Positions 27,767-39,628 of a DNA stretch of 64,000 nucleotides are shown piece by piece. The DNA lies in contig NZ_BAFC01000062.1 in NCBI RefSeq assembly GCF_000248055.1, forward strand, positions 1-64,000, in the 5' to 3' direction. A program made the position numbers and the translations under genes. The stretch comes from Gordonia sputi NBRC 100414 (GTDB taxonomy: Bacteria > Actinomycetota > Actinomycetes > Mycobacteriales > Mycobacteriaceae). The notes beneath the pieces were generated by a model. That model made no database searches. It was not told where the DNA came from and saw only the letters and a list, made by a program, of their open reading frames with translations. Numbering within the stretch: position 1 is the first letter of the stretch; each line of letters begins with the position of its first letter.

Positions 27767-29176
27767 GTGAACTCCGACGACACCCGAGCCGACGACGCCG
27801 ACAGCGAGGCGGGCGTGAACCGAGCATCGGGGTGGTCTGCTCCCCTCTCTAGCGACGATGCCTCGGACAGGCCATCGCAGCCGGTGACTGGCTCCACGTC
27901 GCGTCCCACGCCTGCCCGGGACGCAGTATCGCCTGCTCCCGCGCCGTGGGAGCGCGCGAACGGACCGTCGTCGGGCTGGTCTGTCCGCACCGACGAACGC
28001 AGCGGCGGCCCTGCTCCGCGCGACGGCGGGCTTGCGCCGCGCGACGGCGGGCTTGCGCCGCGGGACGTCGGGCCCGCGCCTCGCGACGTCGGGCCTGGTT
28101 CGCGCAGCGTCGGGCCTGCGCAGCGGGATAGCGGCTACGTCCCGCGTGACAGCGGACTTGCACCGCGGAGCGTCGATCCAGCGCGTCGCGACGGTAGTCC
28201 CGCGCCCCGCGACGGTGGTCCCGCGCCCCGCGACGGTGGTCCCGCGCCCCGCGACGGTGGTCCCGCGCCCCGCGACGGTAGTCCCGCGCCCCGCGACGGT
28301 GGTCCTGTCCCGCGCAGCGCTCCCAGCGATCAACCCGGCACAGGTCCCGGCCCGCGCGTCGCCAATCCCACCTTCACCGGGAACAGGCCGCCGCCCCCAC
28401 GCCCCGCAACCGGGGCCGGCCCGGCACCCTCACAGGGCGGCCGGCCGCTTCCGCCGAACACCGGTCCACGTCCGGGATGGCAGGTCGGCGCCCCGCCGCA
28501 ACGCCCGCCCGCACCCGGCGCGCAGCCCGCTCCAGGAACCGGACAGACAGCGGGAAGACCGTCGGGACAGGGGTCCGCGCCACCGCAGCGGCAGGGCGCG
28601 CCCGTGCCACCGCCCCCGGGACGCAGAGCCGCGATCGGCGCGCCGGGCGGCCCTCCCCCACGCGCCGGTGATCCGAGTGGACGAGCTGGCACGACGCCGC
28701 CGCCGACCGAAAGTTCTTCCGGCACAAGCGAGTACGCACGAGCCGGAGAACGTGTGTTCGTCCCGCCTCAGCGCGACGTCCCTGCGAGCACTCCCTCGCG
28801 CGACGCTCGACCGGTCGGCCCGGACGAGGCATCAGCAACGCAGGCATACTCAGCCGTGAATGAACCGTCGAACCGCAAAGGCATCGGTTCCCGCGTCGAA
28901 GACCAGGAGGAGCCCGTGGCCCCGCCTCGGACTGCAGCACCGGCATCGTCGTCAACAAAGACGATGAACCGTACGGCGATCTGGGCATTCGTGTTGTCGC
29001 TACTGGGCATCACGTCGCCGATCGGCATCTACCTCGGCTACCGCGCGCGCGATGAGATCCGCTCGCGACGCCAGTACGGCGCGCCGTTCGCGACCGTGGC
29101 GATCCGTCTTGGCTGGACGTGGGTTGCCGTCGCCGTCGTCGCACTTCTGGTGTATCTGTTCATCTTCGTCTTCTGA
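27767..29176 (+). CDS. Pro-rich DUF4190 membrane protein with tandem repeats
   Basis: 469 residues. An acidic N-terminus is followed by tandem heptads of the type GGPAPRD (about 85-185), a long Pro/Gly-rich disordered part (about 190-380), and a C-terminal DUF4190 domain (about 400-469) with NRTAIWAFVLSLLGI, GYRARDEIRSR and a second helix WVAVAVVALLVYLFIF. DUF4190 proteins are common small actinobacterial membrane proteins of unknown role. The repeat part is a 21-bp minisatellite in DNA. GTG 27767 has no strong ribosome site. Confidence 0.75.
   Translation: MNSDDTRADDADSEAGVNRASGWSAPLSSDDASDRPSQPVTGSTSRPTPARDAVSPAPAPWERANGPSSGWSVRTDERSGGPAPRDGGLAPRDGGLAPRDVGPAPRDVGPGSRSVGPAQRDSGYVPRDSGLAPRSVDPARRDGSPAPRDGGPAPRDGGPAPRDGGPAPRDGSPAPRDGGPVPRSAPSDQPGTGPGPRVANPTFTGNRPPPPRPATGAGPAPSQGGRPLPPNTGPRPGWQVGAPPQRPPAPGAQPAPGTGQTAGRPSGQGSAPPQRQGAPVPPPPGRRAAIGAPGGPPPRAGDPSGRAGTTPPPTESSSGTSEYARAGERVFVPPQRDVPASTPSRDARPVGPDEASATQAYSAVNEPSNRKGIGSRVEDQEEPVAPPRTAAPASSSTKTMNRTAIWAFVLSLLGITSPIGIYLGYRARDEIRSRRQYGAPFATVAIRLGWTWVAVAVVALLVYLFIFVF
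28196..28312 (+). repeat. 21-bp coding minisatellite
   Basis: The unit CCCGCGCCCCGCGACGGTGG (plus one base) is repeated five to six times nearly perfectly, with degenerate copies extending left to about 28010. Each unit encodes seven residues (GPAPRDG), so length changes keep the frame. Confidence 0.9.
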
Positions 29177-29355
29177 CGGGGTCGTCTCCTGACCGGTTGT
29201 CTTCTGGTCAGATGCTGCTATTGATTCAGCGATCGTTGAATAGGTGTGCACTCCGGCCCATCCGAGCCGCCACATTGGACGAATACCGTGAGTACTCTCG
29301 TCCACAGTCGGCTCTGATCGACGTCTGCCGGCGCACGACTCCGCAAAGGATCTCC

Positions 29356-30129
29356 ATGCCGAAGCTCTCTTTTCCACGCTCGCGTTCCGGGCGTGACCGT
29401 CGCATCTCCCCCCTGAACAGTGCCGTACGTCGGATAGCGCTCCTGACGGGTTCGCTCGTCGTCGCTGCCGGCGGTGTTCTCGCCGCAGCGCCACATGCAG
29501 CTGCGGCGTCGTGTCCCGATGTCGAGGTTGTGTTCGCTCGCGGAACGGCTGAAACCGCGCCGCCCGTCGGGCTTACGGGATTGTCGTTTGCGCAGGCGCT
29601 GAGGTCGCAACTGCCGGGCAAGTCGGTAGCTGTCTACGGCGTCAACTACCCCGCCAGCAACAACTTCAACAACCGTGTGGCGTTTGTACGCAATGTGGTC
29701 GACGGCATCACGGATGCGCAGGATCACATCAGGGCAACTGCGGCCCGGTGCCCGAAGACAGGAATCGTCCTCGGCGGCTACTCACAGGGCGGCGCGGTCG
29801 CGGCATACGCAGCAAACAGCGGGATTGCCGTTCCCGCGCGCTACGCCGAGTACGCGTCGCAGGCTCCCAAGGCCATGCCGGCCGAGGTGGAACCGCATGT
29901 GAAGGCCGTCGTCCTGTTCGCTCCGCCGTCGGACCGGTGGATCCGCGACGTCGGTGCACCTGAGATGAACGTCGGACCGCGGTACAAGCCCAAGACCGTC
30001 ACCTACTGCATCGCAGGCGACGTCGTATGCGACGGCGCTCCGGTCGGCCAGCCGAACGGGCTGCACGTGCTGTACGCCGTGAACGGCATGAACGTCCAGG
30101 CCGCGCAGTACGCGGCAGCGCGGCTGTAG
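29356..30129 (+). CDS. Secreted cutinase-family serine esterase
   Basis: 257 residues. A signal peptide (about 1-51) has a basic start, a hydrophobic core (IALLTGSLVVAAGGVLAAA) and an AxA cleavage site. The mature cutinase fold has Ser in GGYSQGGAV (about 143), Asp in CIAGDVVCDG and His in NGLHVLYA. The substrate could be cutin-like polyesters, lipids or envelope mycolate esters; the sequence does not decide. AAAGGA at 29345-29350 supports ATG 29356. No cutinase is expected at this spot in mycobacteria, so it may be a local insertion. Confidence 0.93.
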   Translation: MPKLSFPRSRSGRDRRISPLNSAVRRIALLTGSLVVAAGGVLAAAPHAAAASCPDVEVVFARGTAETAPPVGLTGLSFAQALRSQLPGKSVAVYGVNYPASNNFNNRVAFVRNVVDGITDAQDHIRATAARCPKTGIVLGGYSQGGAVAAYAANSGIAVPARYAEYASQAPKAMPAEVEPHVKAVVLFAPPSDRWIRDVGAPEMNVGPRYKPKTVTYCIAGDVVCDGAPVGQPNGLHVLYAVNGMNVQAAQYAAARL

Positions 30130-30144
30130 TCGCTGCGGCTGTAG

Positions 30145-30573
30145 TCAGTCGTTGGCGGTGCGCGACGCGGCGGCCTGTGCGGCCGCGTCGCGCGCTATCT
30201 CTCTGCCGGCCACGGAAGCACCACTGGTCAGCAATGCACGCCTCCATGGAACGACGCCCTCGATCTCGATCTGAATCGACATCGACAGCACGGTCCGGAT
30301 CAGAACGATGATTCCGAGGATCAACGCGTCCTCGATCGACGGCTTGGATGTGATCGTGCGGATCAGGTCTGCTGCCACGAGCACCTCGAGGCCAAGCAGG
30401 ATCGCCGCGCCGAGGGTGTTGCGCAGCGTCGAATAGGCGGTTTGGCCGCCCTCACCGCGTCGGAGCGCTCGACCGGCCAGTATCAGCGACATGATGAACC
30501 CGAGGACCATCGTCAACGCACCGATCGCCTCGAACGCCACAGCGACCCCGGAGAAGACTTCCTCGATGTGCAT
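30145..30573 (-). CDS. DUF1622 membrane protein
   Basis: 142 residues with three membrane helices (about 10-32, 52-72, 83-100) and the family stretch LGLEVLVAADLIRTI. DUF1622 proteins have unknown function. It is convergent with the cutinase gene (16 bp between stops). Confidence 0.85.
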   Translation of the reverse strand: MHIEEVFSGVAVAFEAIGALTMVLGFIMSLILAGRALRRGEGGQTAYSTLRNTLGAAILLGLEVLVAADLIRTITSKPSIEDALILGIIVLIRTVLSMSIQIEIEGVVPWRRALLTSGASVAGREIARDAAAQAAASRTAND

Positions 30574-31213
30574 GTGGAGAGAGTACGCAGCAGTCCGCCG
30601 TCGCGGCGGTGCAACGACACGCGTTGTGGCGGTGCAACGGCACGCGTTGTGAGATCGAGGTGTTGGTCGGCGTGTTGGGGCCCGAGTGTGCCTGCCGCGG
30701 TTCGTTTGGGTGCGGCTGGCGGCGGGGGTTTGGGTGGTCTCTGCTCGACGCTGCCACCCGGCGGCGTACGGCCCAAGCTGGTCGTCGACGACAGTCCGCG
30801 GGAATGTACGAACGCGGAAGGTACAAAACTAGGGGAAGGTTCTCTCCGCTAGTTTCTGCGCGGCGGGCGGACTCTTCCGCGAGAAACTGCACGCCGGGTG
30901 GACTCTTCCCCGAGAAACTGCGCGGCAGGCGTACTCTTCCCTCAGTTTCTGCGCGGCTGGCGGACTTCTTCCCCCAGTTTCAGCGCCTCCGCGGGACTTT
31001 CCCCGTGTCTCGTACCCTTCCCCTAGCAACAACTCGAGGAAAGGTACAGGACCCGCGGAAAGGTTCTTTCCCCTAGTTTCTGCGCGGGAGGTGGACTCTT
31101 CCCCGAGAAACTCCGCGGGACAACGCCGGGCACCTGAAACGGCTCCGAGGGCGATACGAACTGGAATCAGACGCCGCGCGGTGCGCGTCCCAGGGCCGAG
31201 AAGTACATGCTTG
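30574..31213. other. Gene-free stretch with repeats before tRNA-Ala
   Basis: No gene is supported. Two short direct copies of CGTTGTGGCGGTGCAACG-like sequence lie near 30610-30650, and a periodic repeat array occupies about 30838-31125. Minus-strand frames read as runs of PPAAQKLREE-type peptides, which are the repeats in translation. Confidence 0.7.
30838..30990. repeat. 31-bp periodic repeat array with flipped cores
   Basis: Units starting with G(G/T)ACTCTTCC begin at 30867, 30898, 30929 and 30960, an exact 31-bp period, with a looser copy at 30838 and a detached one at 31093. Units at 30867 and 30898 contain GAGAAACTGC. Units at 30929 and 30960 contain CAGTTTC instead, so the core appears inverted between units. 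Confidence 0.8.
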
Positions 31214-31286
31214 TGGAGCCTAGGAGATTCGAACTCCTGACATCTGCCTTGCAAAGGCAGCGCTCTACCAACTGAGCTAAGGCCCC
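31214..31286 (-). tRNA. tRNA-Ala (anticodon TGC)
   Basis: On the minus strand it begins GGGGCCTTAGCTCAGTTGG, the anticodon loop is CTTTGCAAA (anticodon TGC), and the T-arm is AGGAGTTCGAATCTCCT. The acceptor GGGGCCT pairs with AGGCTCC. CCA is not encoded. Its place after tRNA-Ile and gyrA matches mycobacteria. Confidence 0.95.
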
Positions 31287-31349
31287 GTGCCGGGCGTCGA
31301 AAATACGACCGACGGGTTGCGAAACGGGCTGACGAACAACCACTCGCAG

Positions 31350-31423
31350 TGGGCCTAGGAGGACTTGAACCTCCGACCTCTTCGTTATCAGCGAAGCGCT
31401 CTAACCGCCTGAGCTATAGGCCC
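31350..31423 (-). tRNA. tRNA-Ile (anticodon GAT)
   Basis: On the minus strand it begins GGGCCTATAGCTCAGGCGG, the anticodon loop is CTGATAA (anticodon GAT), and the T-arm is GGAGGTTCAAGTCCTCC. The acceptor GGGCCTA pairs with TAGGCCC. CCA is not encoded. Confidence 0.95.
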
Positions 31424-31477
31424 GTGAACCGAGGATTGAGGTTACCCGACGAGGTCGTCAACAACCAAAACGGCTGG

Positions 31478-31765
31478 TCAGGGTGGTCTCGACAAGCTCG
31501 ACCAGCGGGGGTCGGCACGACCAGCGGGTGCGGCCTGCCGGAGTGGTCTCGACAAGCTCGACCAACGGGAGTCGGCACGATCAGCGGGAGTCGGCACGAC
31601 CACCGAGTGCGGCCTGCCGGAGTGGTCTCGACAAGCTCGACCAACGGGGCTCAGCTCGACCAGCGGGGGGTCAGCCCGACCAGCGGGGCTCAGCCCGACC
31701 AGCGGGGCCAGCTCGACCAGCGCGAGCCAACTCCACCAGCGGCGGTCAGCCCCACCAGCGGGGTC
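31478..31765. repeat. REP-like repeat block downstream of the DUF3566 gene
   Basis: Three copies of GGTCTCGACAAGCTCGACC near 31485, 31544 and 31623, interspersed with about a dozen shorter CTCGACCAGCGGGG or CACGACCAGCGGGT units. Same family as at 13600 and 24540. All three blocks lie at the ends of gene clusters. Confidence 0.85.
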
Positions 31766-31767
31766 GG

Positions 31768-32769
31768 CTAGTCCAGATCCCCCAGCGTTACCTCGGCGCC
31801 GCCGACGAGGTCGGCGCACAGGTTGTAGATGTACGCGCCGATGGTGGCGATGGCGGTCAGCAGGATCGCGTTGATCGCGCCGAGCAGCACGGCGTAGCCG
31901 AAGATCGTGCCTGCACCGATGACGTCGCCCTCGCTCGACGACCCGTCGGCGGTGACAAGGGTGCCGAACGAACTGTTGATCTGGTCCCAGACGCCCATGC
32001 CGTCGAGGATCAGGTACAGCACGGCCACGGCGATCATCCAGATGAAGAATCCGACGACAGCGAGCACGGCGGAGATCTTGAATGTGGCCCACGGGTCGAT
32101 CCGGCGGATCTGCACGGCGGCACGCAGCGCCGTCGCATGACCGACCTGAGCCGGTGCCGGGCGCGGAGCCGCCGCAGCAGCTACCTCAGCGGGTTGGCGA
32201 ACCTCTGCGGTGTGATGAATCTGGTCGAGGTCGGGCAGTTGCTCGTCCTCGGACGGGTCGCGCACGATCGTCCGCGTAGGTGACTCGACAAAGCCGGTAC
32301 GTGCACCCGTGCCGCCCCCCACAGAGGTCGACGACGCAGCCGGGCGAGACGGTCCGTCCGTGCGGGCGGGATTGTCGAGCTTGGTGACCGGTGCCTGTCC
32401 CCCGGCCGGTTCGGAGGTCACCATGCCGCGCGGCGGCGGGCCGCCCTTTCCACTCGGCGGCGGGCCGCCCTTTCCGTTTGGCGGCAGGCCCCCATTTGGT
32501 GGCGGGCCGTTCTGGCCGTTGGGTGCCTGCGGCGGCACTCCACCGCGCTGCCAGGGCGGCACCAGGCCACCCTGCTTGGGAGCTCCGACCGGGCTCTGGT
32601 TCTTCGATGGCATCGAGGGATGGGTCACCGCGTCTGACCCGGAGTTCTGAGCACCCGAAGGACCCGGACCGGACGACCGAGCCGGACCCCCGGGATTACC
32701 GGAGTCGGTGGGGCCCGAAGGCCGGCCGGTCGTCGACTTCTTGTCGTCCGGGTCGTTCGGTGTGCTCAC
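31768..32769 (-). CDS. DUF3566 transmembrane protein (Rv0007-type)
   Basis: 333 residues. A Pro/Gly/Asn-rich disordered N-terminus (about 1-215, with GGPPPSGKGGPPP repeats) is followed by a DUF3566 domain: VQIRRIDPWATFKISAVLAV, a first membrane helix near 236-258, and a second near 288-312. DUF3566 genes follow gyrA in nearly all Mycobacteriales. The role is unknown, but division-site localisation has been proposed for the family. Confidence 0.92.
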   Translation of the reverse strand: MSTPNDPDDKKSTTGRPSGPTDSGNPGGPARSSGPGPSGAQNSGSDAVTHPSMPSKNQSPVGAPKQGGLVPPWQRGGVPPQAPNGQNGPPPNGGLPPNGKGGPPPSGKGGPPPRGMVTSEPAGGQAPVTKLDNPARTDGPSRPAASSTSVGGGTGARTGFVESPTRTIVRDPSEDEQLPDLDQIHHTAEVRQPAEVAAAAAPRPAPAQVGHATALRAAVQIRRIDPWATFKISAVLAVVGFFIWMIAVAVLYLILDGMGVWDQINSSFGTLVTADGSSSEGDVIGAGTIFGYAVLLGAINAILLTAIATIGAYIYNLCADLVGGAEVTLGDLD

Positions 32770-32911
32770 TCGTGTTCCCTCACTCCATAACGCGTGCTAT
32801 CCCAGCCACAACGACGCGGGCCGGCGTTGCACACCACACTAACGGTTGAACCGCTCCCACTGGCTGAAGCGACCGCCGTGGGGTCGACACTGGCGCGCCG
32901 AACCCCCAGGG

Positions 32912-35401
32912 CTACTCGGCAGCAGCCTCGACGTCGGGCTCATCGGCGTTCCGTGCGATGGCGATCAGGGTTGTCCCCTCATCGAGGTTCATCAGACGGA
33001 CACCCTTTGTCTGACGTCCGGCCTTGCGCACCTGCTTGGCGGCCGTGCGGATGACACCGCCGCCCGAGGTGATCGCGTAGAGCTCCGAATCGTCGTCGAC
33101 GATGATCGCGCCGATCAGTACGCCGCGTCTGCGGTCGTGCTGAATGGTCAGCACTCCCTTGCCGCCGCGGCCCTGCACCGGGTAGTCGTCCATCGGAGTG
33201 CGCTTGGCGTAGCCGCCCGACGTCGCGACCAGGAGGTAGGTGCCCTCACGCACGACGTTGAGCGAGAGCAGCTCGTCGTCGCCGTTGAAGCGCATGCCCT
33301 GAACGCCGGAGGTCTGGCGTCCCATCGGTCGCAGGGTCTCGTCGTCGGCGTGGAACCGGATCGACTGGCCCTTCTGGGAGACGAGCAGCAGGTCGTCGTC
33401 GGAGCTGCAGAGCTGTGCTCCGACAAGTTCGTCCTCACCGCGGAGGTTGATGGCCGCGATACCGCCAGAGCGGTTGGAGTCGAAGTCTTCGAGCTTGGAC
33501 TTCTTCACCAGACCATTGCGGGTGGCGAGCACCAGATACGGCGCATCCTGATACGTCTTGAGCTGGATGACCTGAGCGATCCGCTCCTCCGGCTGGAAGG
33601 CCAGCAGGTTGGCGACGTGCTGGCCGCGCGCGGTGCGGTTGGCCTCAGGAAGCTCGTACGCCTTGGCGCGGTAGACGCGACCCTTGGTGGTGAAGAACAG
33701 GATCCAGTCGTGGGTGGAGCTCACGAAGAAGTGCTTGACGATGTCGTCCTGCTTGAGGCCTGCACCCTGCACACCCTTGCCGCCACGTCGCTGACTGCGG
33801 TACAGGTCGGTCTTCGTGCGCTTGGCATATCCGGTCTCGGTGATGGTGACGACGACGTCTTCGCGCGCGATGAGATCCTCGTCGGTGACGTCTCCGTCTG
33901 CGGCGATGATCTTTGTTCGACGCTCATCGCCGAACTTCTCGACGACCACCTTGAGCTCGTCACGCACGATGGCGCGCTGACGCTCGGGCTTGGCGAGGAT
34001 GTCCTTGAGGTCGGCGATCTCGAGTTCGATCTCGGCCAACTCATCGATGATCTTCTGGCGCTCGAGTGCGGACAGACGACGCAACTGCATCGCCAGAATG
34101 GCGTCGGCCTGGATCTCGTCGATGTCGAGGAGACCGATGAGGCCCTGTCGCGCCGCGTCGGTGTTGGCCGACGCACGGATCAGTGCGATCACTTCGTCAA
34201 GTGCGTCAAGGGCTTTCACGAGACCGCGCAAAATGTGCGCGCGTTCTTCTGCCTTGCGCAACCTGTACCGCGTACGACGCACGATGACGTCGATCTGGTG
34301 CGCGACGTAGTAGCGGATCATCTGGTCGAGACGCAGGGTGCGCGGCACGCCGTCGACGATGGACAGCATGTTGGCGCCGAAACTGGTCTGCAACTGGCTG
34401 TGCTTGTAGAGGTTGTTCAGCACGACCTTGGCGACGGCGTCGCGACGCAGGGTGACGACGATGCGCATGCCGTCGCGATCGGAGGACTGATCCTCGATTC
34501 GACTGATGCCCTTGAGTTTTCCCTCGTTGACCTGTTCGGCGATCGACGCGATCAGGTTGTCGGGGTTGACCTGGTACGGCAGCTCGGTGACGACGAGGGT
34601 GGTGGTGCCCTTGTTCTCCTCGATGTCGACGACGCTTCGCATACGGATGCTGCCGCGGCCTGTCGTGTAGGCATCGCGGATGCCCTGGCTGCCGACAATC
34701 AGTGCGGCCGTGGGGAAGTCGGGCCCCTTGATGGCTTCCATGCACGCCGCGAGCATGGTTTCCTCGTCGGCCTCGGGATTCTCCAGAGCCCAAAAGACCG
34801 CGTCGGCAACCTCATTGAGGTTGTGCGGCGGGATGTTGGTGGCCATACCGACCGCGATACCGCCCGACCCGTTGATCAACAGGTTGGGGATACGTGCGGG
34901 CAGAACCGTCGGCTCGTTGGTCTTGCCGTCGTAGTTGGGCGTGAAATCGACTGTCTCCTCGTCGATGTCGCGCAACATCTCCATCGCGAGGGGCGTGAGG
35001 CGTGCCTCGGTGTAACGCATGGCGGCCGCGCCATCGTTGCCGCGCGAACCGAAGTTGCCCTGACCGTCGATCAGCGGGTACCGCATCGACCACGGCTGCG
35101 CGAGGCGCACCAGCGCGTCGTAGATCGCGCTGTCGCCGTGGGGATGGTAGTTACCCATCGTCTCTGCAACGGGTTTCGCGGATTTCACGTAACCGCGGTC
35201 TGGGCGGAACCCGGCGTCGTAGGACGCGTAGAGAAGTCGACGGTGCACGGGCTTCAGTCCGTCGCGCACCTCGGGTAGTGCGCGACCGACGATGACGCTC
35301 ATCGCGTAGTCGATGTAGCTGTTCTGCATCTCCTGGCCGAGATCGACCGGTTCGATGCGATCGCCCGCTCCCCCGTTTGGCGGGAGTGTGGTGTCAGTCA
35401 T
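32912..35401 (-). CDS. gyrA: DNA gyrase subunit A
   Basis: 829 residues. The catalytic Tyr is in [10 protein letters not shown]. The quinolone pocket reads [17 protein letters not shown], with Ser at the position where M. tuberculosis has Ala90, the more common and drug-sensitive-type residue. The C-terminal beta-pinwheel has the GyrA-box-like [10 protein letters not shown]. No intein is present. It introduces negative supercoils with GyrB, whose gene ends 26 bp upstream. The start [10 protein letters not shown] is the usual one. Confidence 0.97.
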   Translation of the reverse strand: MTDTTLPPNGGAGDRIEPVDLGQEMQNSYIDYAMSVIVGRALPEVRDGLKPVHRRLLYASYDAGFRPDRGYVKSAKPVAETMGNYHPHGDSAIYDALVRLAQPWSMRYPLIDGQGNFGSRGNDGAAAMRYTEARLTPLAMEMLRDIDEETVDFTPNYDGKTNEPTVLPARIPNLLINGSGGIAVGMATNIPPHNLNEVADAVFWALENPEADEETMLAACMEAIKGPDFPTAALIVGSQGIRDAYTTGRGSIRMRSVVDIEENKGTTTLVVTELPYQVNPDNLIASIAEQVNEGKLKGISRIEDQSSDRDGMRIVVTLRRDAVAKVVLNNLYKHSQLQTSFGANMLSIVDGVPRTLRLDQMIRYYVAHQIDVIVRRTRYRLRKAEERAHILRGLVKALDALDEVIALIRASANTDAARQGLIGLLDIDEIQADAILAMQLRRLSALERQKIIDELAEIELEIADLKDILAKPERQRAIVRDELKVVVEKFGDERRTKIIAADGDVTDEDLIAREDVVVTITETGYAKRTKTDLYRSQRRGGKGVQGAGLKQDDIVKHFFVSSTHDWILFFTTKGRVYRAKAYELPEANRTARGQHVANLLAFQPEERIAQVIQLKTYQDAPYLVLATRNGLVKKSKLEDFDSNRSGGIAAINLRGEDELVGAQLCSSDDDLLLVSQKGQSIRFHADDETLRPMGRQTSGVQGMRFNGDDELLSLNVVREGTYLLVATSGGYAKRTPMDDYPVQGRGGKGVLTIQHDRRRGVLIGAIIVDDDSELYAITSGGGVIRTAAKQVRKAGRQTKGVRLMNLDEGTTLIAIARNADEPDVEAAAE

Positions 35402-35427
35402 CAGTATCCTTTTCGATTCGTGAGAGA

Positions 35428-37859
<2,432 letters not shown>

Positions 37860-38423
37860 TCAGCCGTAGGTGTCGCGAGGACCCCGACCGGGGACGTTGC
37901 GTTTGCCCTTTTGCCACGACGGCGCCTTGGGGCCCGTGATCCGTAACGACGTCACTATGTCGTCGCCGATGGCCGCGGCGATCTTCGCCAGGATCTGGCG
38001 CTGCACATACCGCAGCTGCGTCGCCCACGCCGTCGACTCGGCCTGTACGTGAAGTACCTTGTCCTGCAACGCTTCTGGCTTGGCATGCGCGGCGATGTCC
38101 GGTCCGACGATTTGCAGCCACTGCCCGAACAACGTGCCCTCGGCGATCTGAGGCTCCCACCCGCGGTCGCGCGCCAGGCCGCCGACGAGCCTGGAGAAGG
38201 GCTGCGGATCCCGCGAATCCGGGCCGGCGCCCGACCAGCGTCGACGACTCGACGACCCGCGCGGACGTCGAATCGGCGACGCCCGGCCATGACCCACCGA
38301 CTTGCCCGCAGCACGCGCCGACGCCCGTGCCTCCTCCAAGGCGCGGCGTGCCCGCTCATACCCGCTCGACGCGTCGCCACCAGGCGACTCGGTGCCTGGC
38401 TGCTCTTCGGGGGTGTCGCTCAT
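37860..38423 (-). CDS. DciA/DUF721-family protein
   Basis: 187 residues. The conserved DUF721 core (about 80-165) contains WEPQIAEGTLFGQWLQIVGPDIAAHAKPE and AESTAWATQLRY. The N-terminus is Arg/Ser-rich and disordered. DciA loads the replicative helicase DnaB in most bacteria lacking DnaC. Its start overlaps the recF stop (ATGA), as in mycobacteria (Rv0004). Confidence 0.92.
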   Translation of the reverse strand: MSDTPEEQPGTESPGGDASSGYERARRALEEARASARAAGKSVGHGRASPIRRPRGSSSRRRWSGAGPDSRDPQPFSRLVGGLARDRGWEPQIAEGTLFGQWLQIVGPDIAAHAKPEALQDKVLHVQAESTAWATQLRYVQRQILAKIAAAIGDDIVTSLRITGPKAPSWQKGKRNVPGRGPRDTYG

Positions 38424-39616
38424 GAGTCCATGCTCTCAGTTGCCTCGGACATCAGTTCGGAATGCCGCGTGCCGTCGGCCTCGTCGACAACGTTGACTCC
38501 GATACGTCTGCCGCCGACACCTTCGGGGATGTCCTCGGCGACAGCAGCGGTGATCAGCAGCTGTTCGGCACCGGCGGTGAACTCCACCAGTTTGCGACGT
38601 CGCGCGGCGTCGAGTTCAGCGAAGACGTCGTCGAGCATGATGACCGGTTCGATCCCCTCGCTGCGCACGAGCTCGACCGACCCGAGTCGCAACGCCAACG
38701 CGAGCGACCACGATTCTCCGTGCGAGGCGAAACCCTTGGCCACCTCGGACCCGAGAACAATGTCGATGTCGTCGCGGTGCGGACCGACAAGACTGACGCC
38801 GCGCTCGATCTCCTTGGTGCGCGTCTGCCCAAGGCGCTCGAGTAGTTGTGTCGCGATGGTTTCCGAATCTGGTTCGACGTCGCGCGGTGGCACCAGCTCC
38901 GGCCCCGCCGACGCGCGATAGCTCAACGCGGCAGGACGCGAATGCGGAGCGATCGACGAGTACGACGCGACGAAGTGCGGCTCGAGATCACGCAGTACCT
39001 CGATTCGCGCAGCCGTCACCTGGCCACCGAGATCGGCGAGCTGAGCGTCCCACACGTCGAGGGTGCTGATCACCGAATCGGCGTCGGATCCTCCTCGACG
39101 CAGCGCCGCGCCCGCGGTCTTGAGCAGCGCGGAACGCTGCCGCAACACCCTGTCGTAGTCGGAACGTGCTGCGGCCCAACGGGGTCCGCGCTGGGCGACG
39201 AGCTCGTCGATGAAACGTCGACGATCGCTCGGATCGCCGCGGATGAGGAGTAAGTCTTCCGGGGCGAACAGCACTGCGCGCAGCACACCGAGGATCTCGC
39301 GCGGGCGTCGACATGGAGATCCGTTGAGCCAGGCCTTGTTTGACCCTTCGGCAGCAATCTGCAGGCTGACCGCGAGCTCACGACCCGCGTTCTCGACGGT
39401 CGCTCCGACTGACGCCGACGTCGCCCCTGACCGGACGAGCGGCGCGTCGGAGCTCACCCGGTGCGAACGAAGTGTCGCGATGTAGAAGAGCGCTTCGAGC
39501 AGGTTGGTTTTGCCAAAACCGTTGCGGCCGGTGAAGATCGTCGGTTCGGGGCGAAGGGTGAGGTCGGCCGAAGGCCACGATCGGTAGTCGCGCAGGTGTA
39601 GTTCACGAACAAACAC
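38420..39616 (-). CDS. recF: RecF, recombination mediator ATPase
   Basis: 398 residues. Walker A GRNGFGKTNLLEAL (about 30-43), ABC signature LALALRLGSVELVRS and Walker B VIMLDDVFAELD near the C-terminus. It helps load RecA at gaps and stalled forks. Separated from gnd by 12 bp and overlapping the DciA gene, so part of one minus-strand operon. Confidence 0.96.
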   Translation of the reverse strand: MFVRELHLRDYRSWPSADLTLRPEPTIFTGRNGFGKTNLLEALFYIATLRSHRVSSDAPLVRSGATSASVGATVENAGRELAVSLQIAAEGSNKAWLNGSPCRRPREILGVLRAVLFAPEDLLLIRGDPSDRRRFIDELVAQRGPRWAAARSDYDRVLRQRSALLKTAGAALRRGGSDADSVISTLDVWDAQLADLGGQVTAARIEVLRDLEPHFVASYSSIAPHSRPAALSYRASAGPELVPPRDVEPDSETIATQLLERLGQTRTKEIERGVSLVGPHRDDIDIVLGSEVAKGFASHGESWSLALALRLGSVELVRSEGIEPVIMLDDVFAELDAARRRKLVEFTAGAEQLLITAAVAEDIPEGVGGRRIGVNVVDEADGTRHSELMSEATESMDS

Positions 39617-39628
39617 GGGACGTCGAAA

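Noticed and set aside
30838-31125. Possible CRISPR array.
   Set aside because: Units are contiguous at 31 bp with no unique spacers, repeats are degenerate, and no cas genes are present.
30829-31254. Minus-strand frame with PPAAQKLREE repeats, a possible repeat protein.
   Set aside because: The peptide is simply the 31-bp DNA repeat in translation; no start signal and partial overlap with tRNA-Ala.
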